Source of the DNA: Equadaptatus sp045642965
GTDB lineage: Bacteria; Synergistota; Synergistia; Synergistales; Synergistaceae
Assembly: GCA_045642965.1 (NCBI GenBank)
Contig: JAZUJX010000079.1
Coordinates: 1 to 11,228 of the forward strand
Reading direction: 5' to 3'
DNA length: 11,228 nt
The position numbers and the translations under genes are program-made. The notes beneath the pieces are model-generated. The model saw nothing but the letters and a program-made list of their open reading frames with translations, ran no database searches and was not told where the DNA came from. Below, one piece after another: positions 8,165-11,228 of the stretch; position 1 is the stretch's first letter, and the number at the start of each line of letters is the position of its first letter.

Positions 8165-8635
8165 ATGACGAACAGAGAAAAACTTGAAAAGCATCTTGAA
8201 AATCTGAAAACGTACCTCGAAGAAAGCGAATTCGTAGGACACCGCGCAGCTTCGCCGCTGCCTCTCAGCGACGCCGAAATAGCAGAACTGAACAAAACTG
8301 ACACGAGCTTCTCCGACGCTGTAATGTGCATTATAGACGAAAAAGGTCTGAAAGACTCCGAAGTCTACAAAAAGGCGGACGTAAGCCGCAGCGTATTCAA
8401 CAACGTCAAAAAAGGGCACTGCTCGAAAGGAACGGCTATCGCCCTTGCCCTCACGCTTGAACTCAGCCTTGAGGAAACGCAGAGACTGCTGCGCAAAGCA
8501 AGAATTGTGCTCTCGGAATCCTTTGTCTTTGACAAAACCATAATGTACTGCATTATGAACAAAATATACGTGGCTGACGACGTCAACTATCTGCTCAGTC
8601 AGATAGGACAGCCGATACTCCGCGAAGCACGATGA
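8165..8635 (+). CDS. HTH-like (lambda-repressor fold) protein of unknown function
   Basis: I recognise the type but not a characterised member. ATG 8165 has a strong GGAGGAG site at 8149-8155; the frame is open further upstream into pgeF, but that part lacks support. Of 156 residues, the first 45 are charged and helical. Then comes a block seen in many small Firmicutes and related proteins: SFSDAVMCIIDEKGLKDSEV (48-67), YKKADVSRSVFNNVKKG (68-84), TAIALALTLELSLEETQRLL (90-109), and a tail with FDKTIMYCIMNKIYVADDV. The middle resembles an XRE-type helix-turn-helix, with 63-84 as the two HTH helices. Whether it binds DNA is not shown. It follows pgeF by 41 bases with no terminator between, so it probably rides on the same transcript. 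It ends 30 bases before a strong terminator. A role as regulator of the adjoining palindrome sites is only a guess. Confidence 0.75.
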   Translation: MTNREKLEKHLENLKTYLEESEFVGHRAASPLPLSDAEIAELNKTDTSFSDAVMCIIDEKGLKDSEVYKKADVSRSVFNNVKKGHCSKGTAIALALTLELSLEETQRLLRKARIVLSESFVFDKTIMYCIMNKIYVADDVNYLLSQIGQPILREAR

Positions 8636-8665
8636 GCCTCAGGCTTTCCAAGAGTGCAAAAACGG

Positions 8666-8691
8666 TTTCCCGCCTGTGCGGGAAATTTTTT
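8666..8691 (+). terminator. Rho-independent terminator of the ileS-side operon
   Basis: TTTCCCGC (8666-8673), a four-base loop CTGT, GCGGGAAA (8678-8685) and six T residues (8686-8691) make an 8-bp textbook terminator 30 bases after the stop of the HTH-like gene. It marks the end of the housekeeping transcript. Confidence 0.92.
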
Positions 8692-8712
8692 ATTATGACA
8701 CAAATTCCGTTG

Positions 8713-8739
8713 AAAATGTCATTTTGAAAATGACATTTT
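8713..8739. repeat. 27-bp perfect palindrome, copy 1 (candidate operator)
   Basis: AAAATGTCATTTT (8713-8725), one central G, then its exact reverse complement (8727-8739). A second copy at 10217-10243 matches at 26 of 27 positions. The TGTCA...TGACA half-sites and the symmetry suit a dimeric repressor. The right arm supplies ATGACA (8730-8735), a five-of-six match to a -35 box, so a bound protein would block the downstream promoter. A run of seven T residues (8736-8742) begins in the right arm and continues past it, so a weak AT-rich terminator is an alternative reading. A dispersed repeat is another. Confidence 0.75.
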
Positions 8740-8761
8740 TTTAAAAATACGCGCTTAAATA
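8730..8761 (+). promoter_or_regulatory. Possible promoter of the 162-aa gene
   Basis: ATGACA (8730-8735) and TAAATA (8756-8761) could act as -35 and -10, but the spacing of 20 bases is long. The -10-like box ends 38 bases before the ATG at 8800. Support comes from the position after a terminator and from the similar layout at the second palindrome copy. Confidence 0.35.
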
Positions 8762-8799
8762 TTAGCTGTAACACAAATCCAGACAGGAAGGTGACTATT

Positions 8800-9288
8800 A
8801 TGCAGGAGAAAGTTACGGCAGTGCAGAACAACGAAAACGGAACGGCAGTACAGGGAGAAAAGAGGAACTACAATCCAGAACTTCGTTCGGTAACAAAAAT
8901 CGTTAAGACGCTCAATACGCGTTACAACTCAGAGGCTCTGACCTTTAAAACGGTATCGGACTGGCTTGTTTCGGAAGGCTACTGGGTAAAAGAAACAGGC
9001 AGGACAAAACCGACCGCCAAAGGTCTTGAAAACGGAATGTCAATGCAGAAATGCTGCCTGAACGGCAAAGAATTCGAATCAGTATACTGTGACAGAAAAA
9101 TGCAGAAACTGATCTGCGACAAATTCAGCGCATTTTTTACGGCTGTTCCGGAAAAGGCCGCGCAGAGTGTGAAAAGCGAACCGGTGGCAAAAACGTGGGA
9201 AGAACTTGCAAACAGCTACTACGGAGCAGGCTCGTACAAAGAAGCCGCGGAATGTTACAGAAAAACCATTGAATGTCTCCGTGCCTGA
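8800..9288 (+). CDS. Hypothetical protein with a TPR-like C-terminus
   Basis: I do not recognise this 162-residue protein. ATG 8800 is preferred over in-frame GTG 8791 because AGGAAGG (8785-8791) lies at the right distance for the ATG and would abut the GTG. The first 27 residues are polar and look disordered. Residues about 28-75 (SVTKIVKTLNTRYNSEALTF, then VSDWLVSEGYWVKE and KPTAKGLENG) have the look of a small winged-helix domain like those in phage regulatory proteins: two helices, then a hairpin ending in TAKG. Residues 133-160 (WEELANSYYGAGSYKEAAEC plus YRKTIECL) fit a single TPR motif, with Gly/Ala/Tyr in the usual places. There are several Cys (85, 86, 97, 106, 152, 159) but no clear metal motif. 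It stands alone between terminators and has a palindrome at its promoter. A DNA-binding or protein-binding adaptor role is inference. Confidence 0.7.
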   Translation: MQEKVTAVQNNENGTAVQGEKRNYNPELRSVTKIVKTLNTRYNSEALTFKTVSDWLVSEGYWVKETGRTKPTAKGLENGMSMQKCCLNGKEFESVYCDRKMQKLICDKFSAFFTAVPEKAAQSVKSEPVAKTWEELANSYYGAGSYKEAAECYRKTIECLRA

Positions 9289-9302
9289 ACGGACACAGAA
9301 AA

Positions 9303-9348
9303 GCGGAAGCCGGCGAGCTCTACTCAATAATGGGTATACGGCTTCCGC
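9303..9348. repeat. 10-bp inverted repeat downstream of the 162-aa gene
   Basis: GCGGAAGCCG (9303-9312) and its exact complement CGGCTTCCGC (9339-9348) enclose a 26-base loop, 15 bases after the stop at 9288. No T-run follows, so it is probably a 3' UTR stem that protects the transcript, or the outer part of a two-hairpin end together with the terminator at 9363. Confidence 0.65.
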
Positions 9349-9362
9349 ACAATACAGACGCT

Positions 9363-9396
9363 AAAAAGAAGCAGCGTGAGCCCGCTGCTTCTTTTT
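9363..9396. terminator. Strong intrinsic terminator, likely bidirectional
   Basis: AAAAAGAAGCAGCG (9363-9376) pairs perfectly with CGCTGCTTCTTTTT (9383-9396) around a six-base loop. The 14-bp stem gives a T-run on each strand, so it could stop transcription both ways. It separates the 162-aa gene from the exonuclease gene. Confidence 0.9.
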
Positions 9397-9400
9397 ATTG

Positions 9401-9406
9401 TATAAT
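9401..9406 (+). promoter_or_regulatory. Possible -10 element of the exonuclease gene
   Basis: A perfect TATAAT sits 4 bases past the terminator and 20 bases before the ATG at 9426. No convincing -35 is present, because the region 17 bases upstream is the terminator stem. If used, the transcript would begin almost at the ribosome site. Confidence 0.35.
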
Positions 9407-9425
9407 TACGGCGGAGGCGGGAAAA

Positions 9426-10112
9426 ATGAACGCAACAGGCTGGGTTAATCCGAAAAGAAACATAACAAAACGGCTGCTTGTATCGGAATACGTCGCATAC
9501 GACACCGAAACAACAGGCATAGGACGCAGCGCGGAAATAATAGATATTGGCGCGGTGCGGATTGTCAACGGCGAAATCAAGGACGTGTTCGAAACGCTTG
9601 TGAAACCGTCCGAACCGGTTGACGAGCGGCTTTACGACGACAGGGGATACCCGACCGCATTTTCCGTACACCACATAACAAACGCAATGCTTGAAAACGC
9701 GCCTTGCATAACGGAAGCGCTGATAAAACTTCGCGCGTTTATCGGTGAACTTCCGGTGCTTGAACACTCAAGCCCCTTTGCCCCGTTTGACACGAGGCTC
9801 TTTACGAAAGCCTTCTCGCAGAAACTCGGCATAGAATATCAAAACTGCTATGTCAATACCTGCGAACTTGCCTACGCCGTCGTACCGAAACCGGCGGAAG
9901 TTCACAGCCACTCTCTTGAAACGCTCTCGCGACACTTCGGCATACGCAGTAAAGAATGTCACCGTGCACTGCCCGATGCCATAGACGCCTACAAGCTCTA
10001 CGAAATACTCAAACGCCGCATGGAAGATCGCGGCATAACGCTTGAAGAACTGAGAGAAAAAACTGACTGCCGGAAAACGGAAGAAAACGGCGCGACAGAT
10101 TTCCACTCCTAA
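9426..10112 (+). CDS. DEDDh 3'-5' exonuclease, DnaQ/PolC-epsilon type
   Basis: Removes nucleotides from 3' ends; relatives proofread for DNA polymerase III or act in DNA repair or RNA turnover. ATG 9426 is chosen because GGAGG (9413-9417) precedes it by 8 bases; the frame extends upstream to 9273 but crosses a terminator hairpin. The product has 228 residues. Exo I is VAYDTETTGIGRSAEIIDIG with Asp26 and Glu28. Exo III is CHRALPDAIDA with His179 and Asp184, which marks the DEDDh class. Exo II is unusual: the common GHN..FD is replaced by VLEHSSPFAPFDTRLF, keeping the catalytic Asp122 but lacking the HN pair. The last 30 residues are charged and probably disordered. No polymerase or helicase domain is fused, so it is a stand-alone exonuclease. 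It lies in an accessory context between two palindromic repeats, not in a replication operon, so a proofreading role should not be assumed. Confidence 0.9.
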   Translation: MNATGWVNPKRNITKRLLVSEYVAYDTETTGIGRSAEIIDIGAVRIVNGEIKDVFETLVKPSEPVDERLYDDRGYPTAFSVHHITNAMLENAPCITEALIKLRAFIGELPVLEHSSPFAPFDTRLFTKAFSQKLGIEYQNCYVNTCELAYAVVPKPAEVHSHSLETLSRHFGIRSKECHRALPDAIDAYKLYEILKRRMEDRGITLEELREKTDCRKTEENGATDFHS

Positions 10113-10149
10113 ACGCAAAACTCTCAAAAAATAAAAGTTTTGCGTTTAG
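10109..10149. repeat. 14-bp perfect inverted repeat overlapping the exonuclease stop
   Basis: CTAAACGCAAAACT (10109-10122) and AGTTTTGCGTTTAG (10136-10149) are exact reverse complements around a 13-base A-rich loop. The left arm contains the TAA stop (10110-10112). No T-run follows on either strand, so it is not a standard terminator. It may be an RNA 3'-end stem or the remains of a palindromic insertion. Confidence 0.75.
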
Positions 10150-10216
10150 AAAATAAATCTGCTTTCCGAAAAATACCATTTGCTGAGGCGGAGCAATACA
10201 GCATAAAAATTCTCAA

Positions 10217-10243
10217 AAAATGTCATTTTGAAAATGACATATT
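10217..10243. repeat. 27-bp palindrome, copy 2 (candidate operator)
   Basis: Second copy of the element at 8713-8739: AAAATGTCATTTT, central G, then the right arm with one T-to-A change at 10241. It lies 64 bases before the ATG of the ORF6N gene; copy 1 lies 60 bases before its gene. ATGACA (10234-10239) and TAAAAT (10259-10264) could be -35 and -10 with a long 19-base spacer. The rest of 10113-10307 shows no gene. Confidence 0.75.
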
Positions 10244-10307
10244 CAAAAATATTTTCTGTAAAATAAGCCTCAGTAAGTCAGGAACGGAATATAATGGCGG
10301 TGCTGGT

Positions 10308-10649
10308 ATGGCTGTTAAAAACGAAATTGCTTTGGTAACGCAGGAAAACATCAGGAACAAAATCTACACGATACGCGGACAGCGCGTAATGCTTGACAGC
10401 GACCTCGCGGCGATTTACGGTTACACGACGAAGGCGTTTAATCAGCAGGTTGCACGCAACAAAGAGAAATTTGAAGAAGACTTTATGTTCCAACTAACCC
10501 TTGAAGAAACTGAAAATCTATCGAGGTGCAATTTTTGCACCTCGATAATACAGACCAAAGGCATGAAAGGCGGCAGAACATACTACCCCTACGCCTTCAC
10601 CGAACAGGGCATATACAACCAATCTACGTCTTCCTGCGGGCTCCGTTAG
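10308..10649 (+). pseudogene. ORF6N-domain protein, truncated
   Basis: ORF6N domains occur in phage antirepressor-like and KilA-N-associated DNA-binding proteins. The visible part is typical: IRNKIYTIRGQRVMLDSDLA (residues 16-34), AIYGYTTKAFNQQVARNKEK, FEEDFMFQLTLEE and GGRTYYPYAFTEQGIY. In relatives the sequence continues after TEQGIY with a helix (MLMTVL-type) and further domains. Here it breaks off at 10617 into unrelated residues (NQSTSSCGLR) and stops at 10647-10649. The break is 11 bases before a REP-like palindrome, so deletion or insertion at the repeat is the likely cause. ATG 10308 is used because the ORF6N match begins soon after; the frame is open upstream to 10140 but crosses the palindrome and shows no similarity. 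A GGCGG stretch at 10297-10301 may serve as ribosome site. The 113-residue remnant could still be made and might bind DNA. Confidence 0.75.
10519..10547. repeat. Perfect 13-bp hairpin inside the ORF6N coding region
   Basis: TATCGAGGTGCAA (10519-10531), loop TTT, and TTGCACCTCGATA (10535-10547). It encodes the LSRCNFCTSI segment of the ORF6N protein. Perfect long palindromes are rare inside coding sequence, and this segment appears variable among relatives as I recall them. Confidence 0.75.
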
Positions 10650-10677
10650 GAGCAGCGCAGGATCCAGCGGCGTTGTC
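10628..10677 (+). repeat. REP-like palindromic element, copy A
   Basis: Runs from GTCTTCCTGCGG to AGGATCCAGCGGCGTTGTC. TCCTGCG (10632-10638) pairs with CGCAGGA (10656-10662), and inside it GCTCC (10640-10644) pairs with GGAGC (10649-10653) around a GTTA loop. The element ends 12 bases before the GIY-YIG ATG. A related copy lies in the opposite orientation at 11000-11047. The general look (conserved ATCCAGC flank, variable hairpin) resembles dispersed intergenic repeats common in bacterial genomes. Confidence 0.7.
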
Positions 10678-10689
10678 AATAGTAAGCCA

Positions 10690-10982
10690 ATGAAACCGTC
10701 AGTTTATATACTTGCAAACGGCAGAAACGGAACGATATACGTAGGCACTACGTCAAACCTTGCACGGCGCATAACACAACATAAATCGGACGAACCGGAA
10801 GGTTTTACGCAAAAATATTCAGTACACAGACTTGTTTGGTACGAATTTCACGAAACAATGCAAGACGCAATAGCGGCAGAGAAAAAATAAAAAACAGGGG
10901 CAGAAAATTCAAGACGGTGTTAATAGAAAAATCAAATCCGTACTGGAACGATTTGTCCGAAGAAACAGAAGACTTAAATTAA
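10690..10982 (+). pseudogene. GIY-YIG nuclease family protein, frameshifted at an A6 run
   Basis: Small stand-alone GIY-YIG endonuclease domain of the YhbQ/UPF0213-like type, usually about 95-100 residues. The first frame runs from ATG 10690 to TAA 10888-10890 (66 residues). VYI (5-7) and YVG (17-19) form the GIY-YIG pair; SNLARRITQHK carries the conserved Arg and His31; QKYSVHRLVWYE and Glu64 in AIAAEKK follow. The family's C-terminus continues in the -1 frame: IKNRGRKFKTVLIEKSNPYW then NDLSEETEDLN, ending at 10980-10982. One extra A in the six-A run (10882-10887) would restore a normal 98-residue protein. This is therefore a recent deletion, a phase-variable or slippage site, or a sequencing error. 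No good ribosome site precedes the ATG. The gene lies exactly between two inverted REP-like elements, and the ORF6N gene is broken just to its left. Confidence 0.8.
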
Positions 10983-10999
10983 AAGCACTACCCATTCGG

Positions 11000-11047
11000 G
11001 ACACGCCGCTGGATGCTGCACTTCCGCTGCGCTCCATGCAGCAAGAC
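11000..11047 (-). repeat. REP-like palindromic element, copy B (inverted)
   Basis: On the minus strand this reads GTCTTGCTGCAT to GCATCCAGCGGCGTGTC, matching copy A at both ends. TGCTGCA (11014-11020) and TGCAGCA (11037-11043) form the stem. Relative to copy A, two stem positions are changed together with their partners, so pairing is kept. It starts 18 bases after the restored GIY-YIG stop. Confidence 0.7.
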
Positions 11048-11058
11048 AAAGATTTTTT

Positions 11059-11086
11059 GTTCTTCGTTCTGCGTTCTTCGTTCATC
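11059..11086. repeat. Two tandem 14-bp repeats
   Basis: GTTCTTCGTTCTGC (11059-11072) is followed directly by GTTCTTCGTTCATC (11073-11086), 12 of 14 identical. Short repeats of this kind often lie next to REP-like elements. No coding role is apparent. Confidence 0.6.
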
Positions 11087-11228
11087 AAACTCCGGATTAC
11101 TTCTTACTGGGAGCACCGTTCATTTTCCTCCGAAGCCGCAGGGCTCTTGCTTTCCCTGCCCACACCTTGGTCACAGAGGCCTCGCGTATAAGAGCTTAAG
11201 CCCGAACTCCGCCGGAGAACGTTACCGA
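11087..11228. other. Non-coding or unresolved right edge with small palindromes
   Basis: No supportable gene. GCAGGG (11138-11143) and CCCTGC (11154-11159) form a 6-bp stem with a 10-base loop. CTCCGCCGGAG (11207-11217) and GAGGCCTC (11176-11183) are short palindromes. A minus-strand GTG at 11174 opens only a 25-codon frame ending at 11097. The base composition is richer in GC and less gene-like than the housekeeping block. It could be more repeat sequence or part of an RNA whose remainder lies beyond the edge. Confidence 0.4.

Noticed and set aside
9273..9425. N-terminal extension of the exonuclease gene from ATG 9273
   Set aside because: The stretch crosses two hairpins, one a strong terminator; ATG 9426 has GGAGG and precedes the family match.
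8713..10243. CRISPR array or simple transposon from the palindrome copies
   Set aside because: Only two copies 1.5 kb apart with genes between; no transposase, no spacers and no target-site duplication visible.
11097..11174. Minus-strand 25-codon frame from GTG (MTKVWAGKARALRLRRKMNG plus APSKK)
   Set aside because: It is very short, lies in repeat-like sequence and has no clear ribosome site or recognised family.

Overview
The window has two parts. Positions 1 to about 8640 carry a compact housekeeping block. The rest, to 11228, is an accessory, repeat-rich stretch. The organism looks like a diderm anaerobe, and Synergistota is my best guess. The clues are an E. coli-type integral-membrane DgkA, a signal-peptide-bearing protein with a SpoIVB-like S55 domain in the form I associate with Synergistota and deltaproteobacteria, a bacterial IleRS with a C-terminal four-Cys zinc site, and moderate GC. 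This is inference from protein character, not a database match, and I hold it at about 50%.

Region 1 (1-3478): the 3' part of prfB (release factor 2) runs off the left edge. One base after its stop comes a large exported S55-domain protein. dgkA lies on the minus strand, converges with the S55 gene and overlaps its last 15 bases. Region 2 (3479-8635): a short divergent spacer carries two back-to-back sigma70-like promoters, one for dgkA and one for ileS. ileS, an RluA/RluD-type pseudouridine synthase, pgeF and a small HTH-like gene all read rightward. A terminator-like hairpin falls between the end of ileS and the recognisable start of the pseudouridine synthase, in a stretch with no stop codon, so the start of that gene is uncertain. 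A clear intrinsic terminator at 8666-8691 closes the block.

Region 3 (8700-10310) holds two genes that each have their own transcription signals. One encodes a 162-aa protein of unknown function with a TPR-like tail; the other a DEDDh 3'-5' exonuclease of the DnaQ/epsilon type. A near-identical 27-bp palindrome occurs twice, about 60 nt upstream of the 162-aa gene and about 64 nt upstream of the ORF6N gene. Each copy overlaps a -35-like hexamer, so it may be a shared operator; a dispersed palindromic repeat is the alternative.

Region 4 (10308-11228) looks like genomic flux. An ORF6N-domain (phage antirepressor-like) gene is cut off in its conserved core. The cut lies next to a REP-like palindrome. 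A second, diverged copy of that palindrome lies in opposite orientation about 320 bp further on, and a small GIY-YIG nuclease gene sits exactly between the two. That gene is frameshifted at a six-A run. The two palindromes differ by paired, stem-preserving substitutions. The arrangement suggests a miniature mobile or REP-like unit with a GIY-YIG nuclease as candidate partner, which is the most interesting hypothesis in the window. The last 180 bases have short repeats and small palindromes but no supportable gene.
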